A stretch of 64,000 nt of DNA from Friedmanniella luteola (lineage in GTDB: Bacteria > Actinomycetota > Actinomycetes > Propionibacteriales > Propionibacteriaceae), in contig NZ_LT629749.1 in assembly GCF_900105065.1 (NCBI RefSeq), positions 2,480,001 through 2,544,000 of the forward strand, given 5' to 3'. Positions within the stretch are counted from its first letter, which is position 1; every line of letters starts with the position of its first letter. Positions 1-8,203 of this stretch are shown here, one piece after another. Under the pieces are notes generated by a model, which was given only the letters and a program-made list of their open reading frames with translations, was not told the origin of the DNA and did not search any database. Position numbers and translations under genes: made by a program.

Positions 1-150
1 GGAGCAGCAGCCGCGGGCGCCGGAGCGGAACGACTGCGGGTTCTTGGACAGCGCCAGGTGCACCCCGGTGACGTCGTGGCCGGCGTCGACGGCGCGCGCG
101 GCGGCGACGGCGGAGTCGACCCCGCCGGACATGGCCGCCAGCACCTTCAT
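1..150 (-). CDS. mnmA: tRNA-specific 2-thiouridylase MnmA (5' part, cut by window edge)
   Basis: Reverse translation gives 50 residues beginning [18 protein letters not shown]. The SGGVDS PP-loop is the ATP-pyrophosphatase motif of MnmA, which 2-thiolates U34 of Glu, Gln and Lys tRNAs using sulfur relayed from a cysteine desulfurase. That desulfurase gene lies just upstream on the same strand, which fits the role. A GGAGGGGG ribosome binding site stands right before the ATG. The reading continues off the left edge, so only the N-terminal nucleotide-binding part is visible. Other PP-loop enzymes share SGGVDS, but the following residues and the neighbour favour MnmA. Confidence 0.88.
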   Translation of the reverse strand, partial: MKVLAAMSGGVDSAVAAARAVDAGHDVTGVHLALSKNPQSFRSGARGCCS

Positions 151-281
151 GCCGCCCCCTCCCCCGCCCGGTACGGCCCGGGCGGCGTCCAGTCTGCCAG
201 GTCCGCCGACCCGTGCTGCACCGCGCGTGCGTGACCTCGCGAGGTGCACTCGCCAGGCGAAGTCCCCACGCTGTGCGGGTC

Positions 282-1445
282 TCAGGCGAACGCGGCCGCG
301 GCGCGGGCCCGGTCGACGGCCTCGGGCAGCACCCTGAGCACGGCGGTGACGTCGGCCCGCGTGCTGCCGCGGCCGAGGGAGAAGCGGACCGAGGAGCGGG
401 CGGCGTCGTCGTCGAGGCCCATCGCGGTGAGGACGTGGCTGGGTCGGGTGACCCCGGCGGAGCAGGCCGAACCCGCCGAGCAGTCGAACCCGGCGGCGTC
501 CAGCACCATGAGGACGGCGTCGGCCGCCGAGCCGGGGAAGGCGAGGTTGGTCACCCCGGGCAGCGACCGCTCCGGGTCGAGGGTGCCGCGCAGCACCGCG
601 CCCGGGACGGCGGCCAGCACGCCCGCGACGAGCTCGGCCCGCAGCGCCCGCAGCCGGGCCTCCTCGGCCGCGAGGTCGGCGACGGCGACGTCGACCGCGG
701 CGGCGAACGCGGCCACGGCGGCGACGTCGAACGTCCCGGAGCGGACGTCGCGCTCCTGGCCGCCGCCGTGCTGGACGGCCGCCAGCGGCGCACCCCGCCG
801 CGCCAGCAGGGCGCCGACGCCGACGGGTCCGCCCAGCTTGTGCGCCGTGAACGTCATCAGGTCCAGCCCGCTGGCGGCGAAGTCGACCGCGACGTGCCCC
901 ACGGCCTGCACGGCGTCGCTGTGCGAGACCGCACCGACCTCGGCGGCCCGCCGGGCGACCGCGGCCAGGGGCTGGCGGGTGCCGACCTCGTTGTTGGCCG
1001 CCATCACCGACACGACGGCGGTGCGCTCGTCGACGCCGGCGGCCACCGCGTCCTCGCTCACCCGGCCCGTCGCGTCGACCGGCAGCAGCACCGCCGTGGC
1101 GCCCTCGGCCGCGGCCAGCCAGGCGGCGGAGTCCAGCACGGCGTGGTGCTCGACGGCGGAGGTGACCACCCGGTCCCGGCCCCGGTCGCGGCGGGCGAAC
1201 CAGGCGCCCTTGACGGCCAGGTTGTCGCTCTCGGTGCCACCGGAGGTGAAGATGACCTCGACCGGGTCGGCCCCGACCCGGGCGGCCAGCAGCTCGCGGG
1301 CGTCCTCGACGACGCGTCGGGCGGCCCGACCGGAGCCGTGCGCCGCGGAGGCGTTGCCCACCCGCGTCAGCTCGGCGGTCAGCGCGGCCACGGCCTCCGG
1401 CACCATCGGCGTCGTGGCCGCGTGGTCCAGGTAGATCCGGCTCAT
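282..1445 (-). CDS. iscS: Cysteine desulfurase, IscS/NifS class V aminotransferase
   Basis: 387 residues, normal for the family. It starts [14 protein letters not shown], the classic opening of the fold, and has the pyridoxal-phosphate lysine at about K203 ([10 protein letters not shown]) and the persulfide cysteine at about C328 (SAGSACSAG). The enzyme converts cysteine to alanine and passes sulfur to acceptors such as MnmA and Fe-S scaffolds. mnmA follows 131 bases downstream on the same strand, so supply of sulfur for tRNA thiolation is the likely main job. A GGGAGGA ribosome binding site precedes the ATG. No isc or suf scaffold genes are nearby. Confidence 0.93.
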   Translation of the reverse strand: MSRIYLDHAATTPMVPEAVAALTAELTRVGNASAAHGSGRAARRVVEDARELLAARVGADPVEVIFTSGGTESDNLAVKGAWFARRDRGRDRVVTSAVEHHAVLDSAAWLAAAEGATAVLLPVDATGRVSEDAVAAGVDERTAVVSVMAANNEVGTRQPLAAVARRAAEVGAVSHSDAVQAVGHVAVDFAASGLDLMTFTAHKLGGPVGVGALLARRGAPLAAVQHGGGQERDVRSGTFDVAAVAAFAAAVDVAVADLAAEEARLRALRAELVAGVLAAVPGAVLRGTLDPERSLPGVTNLAFPGSAADAVLMVLDAAGFDCSAGSACSAGVTRPSHVLTAMGLDDDAARSSVRFSLGRGSTRADVTAVLRVLPEAVDRARAAAAFA

Positions 1446-1490
1446 GCTGTCCTCCCGCTCGGTCCCGGGCAGCGTAGTCCCGGGGCCCGC

Positions 1491-2438
1491 TCAGCCCTTC
1501 CGGGCGGCCACCGCGGCGGCGACGGCGGGCAGCACCTGGTGCAGGTCGCCCACCACCCCCAGGTCCGCGAGGGCGAAGATCGGCGCCTCGGCGTCCTTGT
1601 TCACCGCGACGACGGCCTTCGAGGTCTGCATGCCGGCCCGGTGCTGGATGGCCCCGGAGATGCCCGCCGCGATGTAGAGCTGCGGCGAGACGGTCTTGCC
1701 CGTCTGACCCACCTGGTAGGCGTGCGGGTACCAGCCGGAGTCGACGGCGGCCCGGGAGGCGCCGACCGCCGCACCCAGGCTGTCGGCGAGCTGCTCGACG
1801 GGGGCGAAGTTCCCGCCGGTCCCCCGGCCGCCGGAGACGACGACGGCCGCCTCGGTCAGGCCCGGGCGCCCGCTGGCGGCCCGCGGCTCGACGCTGACGA
1901 TCCGCGCACCCTTGGCCGCGTCGGAGATGGTCACGGTGACCGGCTCCACGACGGGCGCGACGGGGGCCGGCTCGGGCGCGACGGCGTTGGGCTTCACGGT
2001 GATCACCGGGACGCCCCGGGTGACGGCGGCGTGCACGGTGTAGGCGCCCGCGAAGACGGCCTGGGTGGTGGAGGCGTCGGCCGCCACGTCGACGGCGTCG
2101 GTGATCAGCCCGGAGCCCAGCTTGACCGCGAGCCGCGCCGCCACCTCCTTGCCCTCGGCCCCGGAACCGACCAGCACCGCGACGGGGCTCTCGGCGGCCA
2201 CCAGCTGCGCCAGCGCCTCCGCCTTGGGGGCGACGAGGTAGGCGGTGAGGGCCGGGTCGGTCACCGACAGCACCCGGGCGGCGCCGTACTCGCCGAGCCG
2301 CGCCGCCGCGGCCTCGGCCCCCTCGCCCAGCACCACGGCGACCGGCTCGCCGATCCGCCGGGCGAGGGTGAGCAGCTCCAGCGTGGGCTTGGCGACGGCT
2401 CCGTCGGTGACGTCGGCGACGACAAGGACCTGGGACAT
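1491..2438 (-). CDS. etfA: Electron transfer flavoprotein alpha subunit
   Basis: 315 residues. It opens with the ETF N-terminal domain ([13 protein letters not shown]) and carries in its C-terminal half the FAD-binding ETF-alpha signature: SGGRGTGG, then [20 protein letters not shown] and NKDAEAPIF. With EtfB it forms the soluble FAD/AMP heterodimer that takes electrons from acyl-CoA and other dehydrogenases to ETF:quinone oxidoreductase. It is 63 bases downstream of etfB on the same strand, so the two are very likely cotranscribed. Length and motifs are complete. Confidence 0.95.
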   Translation of the reverse strand: MSQVLVVADVTDGAVAKPTLELLTLARRIGEPVAVVLGEGAEAAAARLGEYGAARVLSVTDPALTAYLVAPKAEALAQLVAAESPVAVLVGSGAEGKEVAARLAVKLGSGLITDAVDVAADASTTQAVFAGAYTVHAAVTRGVPVITVKPNAVAPEPAPVAPVVEPVTVTISDAAKGARIVSVEPRAASGRPGLTEAAVVVSGGRGTGGNFAPVEQLADSLGAAVGASRAAVDSGWYPHAYQVGQTGKTVSPQLYIAAGISGAIQHRAGMQTSKAVVAVNKDAEAPIFALADLGVVGDLHQVLPAVAAAVAARKG

Positions 2439-2501
2439 CGGGGTTCCTCTCGGGTGCTGCGGTGCGGGACGGGGAGCGGGCGGGGAGGGTGGTGCCGGGC
2501 C

Positions 2502-3284
2502 TCAGACGAACTTGCCGGCGGCCAGGAACTCGACCAGCGCGGCCGCCCCGGCGCCGTCCTCGTCGGGGACGACGCGACCGGCCTGCCGGGGCGGCCGGGG
2601 CGTCGTGTCGAGGACCTTCGTCCAGGCGGCCGCCAGCCCGACGCCGGCCGGGTCGACGCCCAGGTCGGCCAGCGACCAGGTGTCGACGGGCTTCTTCTTC
2701 GCGGCGAGGATGCCCTTCATCGACGGGTAGCGGGCCTCGCCGGCCTGGTCGGTGACGCTGACGACGGCGGGCAGGGTGGCCTCGACCGTCAGGCTCGCCG
2801 TGTCGTCGTCGCGGCGGATCCGGACGGTGCCGTCGGTGACCTCGAGGGTCGCGCCGAAGGTGACGGCCGGCCAGCCGAGCCGCTCGGCGACCATGGCCGG
2901 GACCACGCCGCCGCTGCCGTCGGTCGAGGCCATCCCGCACAGCACGAGGTCCGGCGCGGCCCTGCGGACCGCCGCGGCCAGGATGGTGCTGGTGCCGAGG
3001 TAGTCCGTGCCGTGCACCGCGTCGTCGGTGACGTGGATGCCGGCCGAGGCGCCCATCTGCAGCGCCCGCTTGATCGCGGCGGCGGCGTCGTCGGGGCCGA
3101 GGGTCAGCGCGACAACCTCGACGTCCTCGGCCTCGTCGGCGATCCGGAGCGCCTGCTCCAGGGCGTACTCGTCCAGCTCGGACAGCAGGCCGTCCGCAGC
3201 CTCGCGGTCGATGGTCCCGTCGCCGGCGAAGGTCCGCTCCCCGGTCGCGTCGGGCACGTGCTTGACCAGGACGACGATCTTCAT
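2502..3284 (-). CDS. etfB: Electron transfer flavoprotein beta subunit
   Basis: 260 residues from the ATG at 3282-3284 ([19 protein letters not shown]). I prefer this start to upstream in-frame codons because [11 protein letters not shown] is the family N-terminus and a GGAG stands in front of it. The central region [27 protein letters not shown] matches the AMP-binding part of the beta subunit. It pairs with the downstream etfA product and feeds electrons from beta-oxidation enzymes into the respiratory chain. An enoyl-CoA hydratase gene nearby fits fatty-acid use. Confidence 0.95.
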   Translation of the reverse strand: MKIVVLVKHVPDATGERTFAGDGTIDREAADGLLSELDEYALEQALRIADEAEDVEVVALTLGPDDAAAAIKRALQMGASAGIHVTDDAVHGTDYLGTSTILAAAVRRAAPDLVLCGMASTDGSGGVVPAMVAERLGWPAVTFGATLEVTDGTVRIRRDDDTASLTVEATLPAVVSVTDQAGEARYPSMKGILAAKKKPVDTWSLADLGVDPAGVGLAAAWTKVLDTTPRPPRQAGRVVPDEDGAGAAALVEFLAAGKFV

Positions 3285-3419
3285 CTGCTGCTCCGCTTCG
3301 AGACGGGCGCAGGAACCCTGCGCCGGGGCCGGACGCCCCCACATTACTCACCGGTAACCGGGACCGGGCCCGCACGCGCCGCCCGTCCTGCCCGTAACGG
3401 CGACGCAACCCGGCCCGGG

Positions 3420-3425
3420 TTGACT
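3420..3425 (+). promoter_or_regulatory. Possible -10 box for leaderless transcript of the ABM-fold gene
   Basis: TTGACT, then six bases, then the GTG at 3432. The same hexamer with the same spacing precedes the ATG of the WYL regulator at 21157. It deviates from the TANNNT consensus at position 2, so confidence is low. Confidence 0.3.
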
Positions 3426-3431
3426 GGGTCC

Positions 3432-4007
3432 GTGAGCCAGCCGATCACCGTCGCCATCGAACGCCACGTCGACCCGTCCCGGATCACGGAGGCGACGATC
3501 TGGACCCAGGCCGGCACCGACCTCGCCGCCCGCCGGCCGGGCTACCTCGGCTCCGGCTTCGTCCGCGCCGGGGCGGGCTCCGACATCTGGTACATGCTCT
3601 ACCGCTTCGCCGACGACGCGTCGCTGCGGGCGTGGGAGACCTCGGCCGAGCGCCGCTGGTGGCTGGAGAGCGGCCGGGGCTTCGCCAGCGAGGCGCGGGT
3701 CGAGCGGCGCACCGGCATCGAGGGCTGGTTCGACGCACCGGCCGCGACGGTGCTGGCCGACGGCGGTGAGGGGCCCGCGCGGCCGCCCCGCTGGAAGCAG
3801 GCGGTGAGCATCTGGCTGGGCTTCTACCCCACCAACCTGGTGATGACGGCCCTGATCACCCTGCTGGTGCCGGGCGTGCTGAGCCTGTGGCTGCCGCTCC
3901 GGCTCCTGGTCACCACCCTGCTCATCACCCCGGTGATGACCTACCTCGTGCTGCCCCTGGTCACCCGGTGGCTGCAGCCCTGGCTGCTCGGCACCCGGCG
4001 ACGCTGA
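3432..4007 (+). CDS. Antibiotic-biosynthesis-monooxygenase-fold protein with C-terminal membrane hairpin
   Basis: 191 residues from a GTG. The first ~95 residues look like a ferredoxin-like ABM domain ([11 protein letters not shown] near the start, then GYLGSGFVR and [22 protein letters not shown]), a fold seen in small quinol/anthrone monooxygenases and haem oxygenases. The last ~65 residues form two hydrophobic segments ([20 protein letters not shown] and [20 protein letters not shown]). This arrangement, soluble ABM domain plus two helices, is common in actinobacterial proteins of unknown function. No ribosome binding site is evident; TTGACT lies six bases before the GTG, suggesting a leaderless start. 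The substrate is unknown. Confidence 0.75.
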   Translation: MSQPITVAIERHVDPSRITEATIWTQAGTDLAARRPGYLGSGFVRAGAGSDIWYMLYRFADDASLRAWETSAERRWWLESGRGFASEARVERRTGIEGWFDAPAATVLADGGEGPARPPRWKQAVSIWLGFYPTNLVMTALITLLVPGVLSLWLPLRLLVTTLLITPVMTYLVLPLVTRWLQPWLLGTRRR

Positions 4008-4017
4008 CCGGCGACCC

Positions 4018-4815
4018 TCAGCGGCCGGAGAAGCGGGCCTGGCCCGGACCCTGCTCGACGAAGGAGCGCATCCCGGTCGCCCGGTCCTCGGTGGCGAAGA
4101 GCGCCGCGAACTGCACCCGCTCGATCTCCAGGCCGGTGTCGAGGTCCACCTCGCCGCCCCGGTCGACGCACTCCTTGGCTGCCCGCAGGGCCAGCGCGGG
4201 CCCGCCGACGAACTGCCGCGCCCAGGCCAGCGCCGTCGCCAGCACGTCGGCCGCCGGCACCACCTGGTCCACGAGGCCCATCGCGAGCGCCTCGGCGGCG
4301 CCGACGAAGCGGCCGGTGAAAACCAGCTCCTTGGCCCGGCTGGGCCCGACCAGCCGCGCCAGCCGCTGCGTGCCGCCCGCGCCGGGGATGACGCCCAGCT
4401 TGATCTCCGGCTGGCCGAAGGTGGCGTCGTCGGCCGCGATCCGCAGGTCGGCGCACAGCGCGAGCTCGCAGCCACCACCGAGGGCGTAGCCGTTGACCGC
4501 CGCGACCACCGGCTTCGGGATCCGCGCGACCGCGGTGAACGCGCCCTGCAGGACGCCGGAGTGGGCGACCATGGCGGCGTGGGTGAGCCCGGCCATCTCC
4601 TTGATGTCAGCGCCCGCGGCGAAGACCCGGTCACCCCCCGTGATCACGACCGCGGCCACGTCGTCGCGGCGGCCGCACTCCTGCGCGAGCTCACCGATCC
4701 GTCGCTGCATGGCGGCGTCCAGGGCGTTCAGCTTGCCCCTCGTCAGCCGGAGCACGGCCACGCCGCCCTCGACCTCGAGGCGGACGTGCTCGGCGGCAGG
4801 TGTGACGTCGCTCAT
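4018..4815 (-). CDS. Enoyl-CoA hydratase/isomerase (crotonase family)
   Basis: 265 residues, full length for a crotonase. The oxyanion-hole segments are present (FAAGADIKEM near 65-74 and NGYALGGGCELAL near 108-120), and both catalytic glutamates are seen at about E117 (GGGCE) and E137 (GQPEIKLGVIPGAGGTQ). It should hydrate trans-2-enoyl-CoA to 3-hydroxyacyl-CoA in beta-oxidation. It is convergent with the ABM-fold gene and divergent from glgX. A TAGGGT hexamer six bases before the ATG suggests a leaderless mRNA. Chain-length preference cannot be read from sequence. Confidence 0.92.
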   Translation of the reverse strand: MSDVTPAAEHVRLEVEGGVAVLRLTRGKLNALDAAMQRRIGELAQECGRRDDVAAVVITGGDRVFAAGADIKEMAGLTHAAMVAHSGVLQGAFTAVARIPKPVVAAVNGYALGGGCELALCADLRIAADDATFGQPEIKLGVIPGAGGTQRLARLVGPSRAKELVFTGRFVGAAEALAMGLVDQVVPAADVLATALAWARQFVGGPALALRAAKECVDRGGEVDLDTGLEIERVQFAALFATEDRATGMRSFVEQGPGQARFSGR

Positions 4816-4821
4816 GCCGCG

Positions 4822-4827
4822 ACCCTA
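4822..4827 (-). promoter_or_regulatory. -10 box (TAGGGT) for leaderless enoyl-CoA hydratase mRNA
   Basis: On the minus strand TAGGGT is followed by six bases and then the ATG at 4815-4813. The spacing puts the transcription start on or next to the initiation codon, and no Shine-Dalgarno sequence is present. The same arrangement recurs before several genes in this window. Confidence 0.5.
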
Positions 4828-4988
4828 ACGCCGTGGTCCGATCGCCTGCCGCGGCGGCGGTCGCGTGGTTCCATGGACGCGGATTAGGTCGCCCGCTACT
4901 CTTCTCGCACGCCGACAACGGTGTCAGGAGCCGGTCACCGTTCCCCAGGACCACCGCACCCACTGTCGTTCCCAGCCGAGAGCCCGCC

Positions 4989-7097
4989 ATGACCACCACC
5001 ACCACCGCCGCGCTGCCGGTCCCCGCCGACACCTCCCTGCTCGGCGCCCACGTGCGCGACGGCGGCACCACCTTCGGCCTCTGGGCGCCGCGGGCCACCC
5101 GCGTCGAGCTGGCCCTGGTCGGCGACGACCGCCGGCAGACCAACGTCGACCTGCAGCTGGGCGCCGACGGGGTCTGGAGCGCCCACGTGCCCGGCGTCGG
5201 CGCTGAGCAGCGGTACGGCTACCGGGTGCACGGCCCCTGGGACCCCGCGTCGGGCGCCCGCTTCAACCCCGCCAAGCTCCTGCTCGACCCCTACGCCCGG
5301 GCGGTCACCGGCGGCGTCGACTACTCCGGACCGATCCTGGACCACCTGCCGGGCTCGAACTTCGTCCCCGACACCACCGACTCGTTCGCCTCGGTGCCGC
5401 TGAGCGTCGTGGTGGCCGACACCCCGCCGCCGACCCCGGTCGCGGAGCCGGTGCCGCTGGAGCGCTCGGTCATCTACGAGCTGCACGTCAAGGGCTTCAC
5501 CCAGCTGCACCCGGCCGTGCCGGAGCACCTGCGGGGCAGCTACGCCGGCCTGGCCTACCCCGCCGTCGTGCAGCACCTCGTCGACCTCGGCGTGACCGCC
5601 GTCGAGCTGCTGCCGGTCCACCAGTTCGTGTCCGAGCCGTTCCTGATCAGCCGCGGGCTCGCCAACTACTGGGGCTACAACACCCTCGGCTACTTCGCCC
5701 CGCACGCGGCGTTCGGCTCGGTGGGCACCCTCGGTCAGCAGGTGCGCGAGTTCAAGGAGATGGTGTCCGCGCTGCACGAGGCGGGCATCGAGGTGATCCT
5801 CGACGTGGTCTACAACCACACCGGGGAAGGCGGCCACGAGGGCCCGACGCTGGCCTTCCGCGGCCTCGACCACCTCGGCTACTACCGGCTGACCGACGAC
5901 CAGCGCAACGACTTCGACGTCACCGGCTGCGGCAACTCCGTCGACACCTCCGAGCCGGGCGTGCTGCGGCTGGTGCTGGACTCGCTGCGGTACTGGGTGA
6001 CCGAGATGGGCGTCGACGGCTTCCGCTTCGACCTGGTCACCACCCTGGTGCGGGACGAGCAGCACCACGTCGACCAGCAGCACCCGTTCAAGCAGGCACT
6101 CCGCGACGACCCGGTGCTGAGCCGCGTCAAGCTGATCGCCGAGCCCTGGGACATGGGCCCCTACGGCTACCAGGTCGGCGGGTTCGGCGAGGGCTGGAGC
6201 GAGTGGAACGACCGCTTCCGCAACTACGTCCGCGACTTCTGGCGGGGCAACACCCACGGCGTCGCCGAGCTGGCGCAGCGGCTGGTGGGCTCGCCCGACA
6301 TCTTCGCCGACCGCGCCCCCGAGGCGAGCATCAACTTCGTCACCGCCCACGACGGCTTCACCCTGCGCGACCTCGTCACCTACGACGTCAAGCACAACGG
6401 CGCGAACGGCGAGTCCAACCGCGACGGCACCGACGACAACCGCTCGTGGAACTGCGGCGTCGAGGGTGAGACCGACAGCGAGCACGTCAACGCCCTGCGG
6501 CACCGGCAGGCGCAGAACCTGATGGCCACCCTGCTGCTCTCCAACGGGGTGCCGATGATCACCGCCGGCGACGAGCTGGGCCGGACCCAGCAGGGCAACA
6601 ACAACGCCTACTGCCAGGACTCCCCCATCTCCTGGCTGCACTGGGACACCGCCCAGGACTGGGGCGACCTCACCGACCTCACCCGGCAGCTGCTGCAGCT
6701 GCGCGCCGAGCACCCCGTGTTCCGCCGCACCGCCTACCGGCACGGCGAGCCGCTGCTCGACCCCACCGGGGCGCCGACGGGCCGCAAGAACCTGGCCTGG
6801 TTCGGCGGGGCCCCGCACGAGATGACGGCCGACGACTGGCACGACGGCACCCGCCGCACCCTGGGCATCTACCTGGCCGAGGACGCCCCGGACCGCGAGC
6901 AGGACGCCGCCTTCCTGGTCTGGCTGCACGCCGGCGCGGACCCCGTCCGGGTAGCCCTGCCCGAGGGGCCGTGGGCGCACACCTACACCGTCGTCGCCAC
7001 CTCGGCCGCCGAGCACGAGCTGCCGGGCGACAAGCTGCCCGCCGGGTCGCACCTGGACCTGCCGGGCCGCACCGTGGTCGTGCTGCAGGTCGACTGA
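4989..7097 (+). CDS. glgX: Glycogen debranching enzyme GlgX/TreX (GH13, CBM48)
   Basis: 702 residues from the ATG at 4989, chosen because the N-terminal CBM48 module starts soon after (LLGAHVRDGGTTFGLWAPRAT) and GAGAG precedes it; the frame is open further upstream but looks non-coding. The GH13 barrel has the nucleophile at about D348 (GFRFD), the acid/base at about E385 (IAEPWD) and the third carboxylate at about D455 (TAHDGF). It hydrolyses alpha-1,6 branches of phosphorylase-limited glucan. Together with glgP, glgE, mak and glgB 4-15 kb downstream it makes a full glucan turnover set. Confidence 0.94.
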   Translation: MTTTTTAALPVPADTSLLGAHVRDGGTTFGLWAPRATRVELALVGDDRRQTNVDLQLGADGVWSAHVPGVGAEQRYGYRVHGPWDPASGARFNPAKLLLDPYARAVTGGVDYSGPILDHLPGSNFVPDTTDSFASVPLSVVVADTPPPTPVAEPVPLERSVIYELHVKGFTQLHPAVPEHLRGSYAGLAYPAVVQHLVDLGVTAVELLPVHQFVSEPFLISRGLANYWGYNTLGYFAPHAAFGSVGTLGQQVREFKEMVSALHEAGIEVILDVVYNHTGEGGHEGPTLAFRGLDHLGYYRLTDDQRNDFDVTGCGNSVDTSEPGVLRLVLDSLRYWVTEMGVDGFRFDLVTTLVRDEQHHVDQQHPFKQALRDDPVLSRVKLIAEPWDMGPYGYQVGGFGEGWSEWNDRFRNYVRDFWRGNTHGVAELAQRLVGSPDIFADRAPEASINFVTAHDGFTLRDLVTYDVKHNGANGESNRDGTDDNRSWNCGVEGETDSEHVNALRHRQAQNLMATLLLSNGVPMITAGDELGRTQQGNNNAYCQDSPISWLHWDTAQDWGDLTDLTRQLLQLRAEHPVFRRTAYRHGEPLLDPTGAPTGRKNLAWFGGAPHEMTADDWHDGTRRTLGIYLAEDAPDREQDAAFLVWLHAGADPVRVALPEGPWAHTYTVVATSAAEHELPGDKLPAGSHLDLPGRTVVVLQVD

Positions 7098-7107
7098 GCC
7101 CGGACCG

Positions 7108-8061
7108 GTGAACCTGCGCACCCGGGTGCTGGTCGGCGCGCTGCGCCGGCTGCCCAAGCCCGACCCGCCGACGGCGGCCTACCTCAGCGGCGTGCGGCGG
7201 GAGCTGCCCCGGCCCCTGGCCCGGGTGGTGCTGGGACCGGTCGGCCGCGACGTCGCGATCGACGACCTGTCGGTCCCCGTCGAGGGCGCGCGGCTCCGGG
7301 TGCGGCTGTACCGGCGGCACGGCGTCGAGGGGCCGACGCCGCTGGTCGTCAACTTCCACGGCGGCGGCTTCGTCTACGGCAACCTGACGGCGAGCGACTG
7401 GCTGTGCGGCAACCTGGCCGGCCGGCTGCCCGTGACGGTCGCCTCGGTCGACTACCGGCTGGCGCCCGAGCACCCCGCGCCCGGGCCGTTCAGCGACTGC
7501 TGGCTGACCACCCGCTGGCTGGTCGAGCACGCGGACCGGCTGGGCTGCGATCCCCTGCGGGTCGCGGTGATGGGCGAGAGCGCCGGCGGCAACCTGGCCG
7601 CGCTGGTGGCCCTCGCGGCGCGCGACCGGCACCGGCAGGACGCGTCCTGGCCCGCCCTGGTCGCCCAGCTGCTGCTCTACCCGATCACGGACCTGACGCT
7701 GGCGTCGCCCTCGATCGAGGAGCTGCCGGACGCCCCGATGCTGCAGCGCCGCTCCCTGGACTGGTTCGGCGCCCGCTACGTGCCGCAGGGCCGCCCGGAC
7801 AGCCTCGACCCGGCCGACCCGTGGGTCAGCCCGCTGCACGCGCCCGACAAGTCCGACCTGCCCCGCACGCTGGTGGTGGCCGCCGGCCAGGACCCGCTGC
7901 GCGACGACGCGCTGCGCTACGCCGACGCCCTGGAGGCGGACGGCGTCGAGGTCCGGCGGGTGCTCTACCCGGAGGCGATCCACGGCTTCGCCTCCATCCC
8001 GCTGTTCGAGCCGGCCGCCCGCGGCGCCCTCGACGAGGTCGTCGCCGAGCTGTCCCGCTGA
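7108..8061 (+). CDS. Alpha/beta hydrolase, hormone-sensitive-lipase-like esterase
   Basis: 317 residues from a GTG ten bases after the glgX stop, so probably cotranscribed. It has the oxyanion motif HGGGF (near residue 90), the nucleophile elbow GESAGGN (near 155), an acidic residue in GQDPLRDDALRYADAL, and the catalytic histidine in IHGFAS. These define the HSL (family IV) carboxylesterases. No signal peptide is evident, so it is probably cytoplasmic. The substrate is unknown; the position behind glgX does not by itself imply a sugar ester. Confidence 0.88.
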   Translation: MNLRTRVLVGALRRLPKPDPPTAAYLSGVRRELPRPLARVVLGPVGRDVAIDDLSVPVEGARLRVRLYRRHGVEGPTPLVVNFHGGGFVYGNLTASDWLCGNLAGRLPVTVASVDYRLAPEHPAPGPFSDCWLTTRWLVEHADRLGCDPLRVAVMGESAGGNLAALVALAARDRHRQDASWPALVAQLLLYPITDLTLASPSIEELPDAPMLQRRSLDWFGARYVPQGRPDSLDPADPWVSPLHAPDKSDLPRTLVVAAGQDPLRDDALRYADALEADGVEVRRVLYPEAIHGFASIPLFEPAARGALDEVVAELSR

Positions 8062-8090
8062 CCCTCCGCCGCGCTGTCGGTGCCACGGGT

Positions 8091-8096
8091 TAGCGT
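8091..8096 (+). promoter_or_regulatory. Possible -10 box for the GH43 gene
   Basis: TAGCGT, the -10-like hexamer used repeatedly in this window, about 110 bases before the GH43 start. The leader in between is very GC-rich with several short self-complementary stretches and ends in an AAGGAAG ribosome binding site before the ATG at 8204. Confidence 0.35.
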
Positions 8097-8203
8097 GTGG
8101 CCCGCGGCACCCGGACGGGTTCGTCCAGCCCCCGACGGGGCCGGCCCGGGCCGACCCTGGGGGCCGCAGGACCGCACCGTGCAGGACCGACAAGGAAGTC
8201 GCC

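Noticed and set aside
213-4007. A 1264-codon open frame on the plus strand
   Set aside because: Only its last 191 codons look like a protein (the ABM-fold gene). The rest is antisense to iscS and etfBA and is open because stop codons are rare at this GC.
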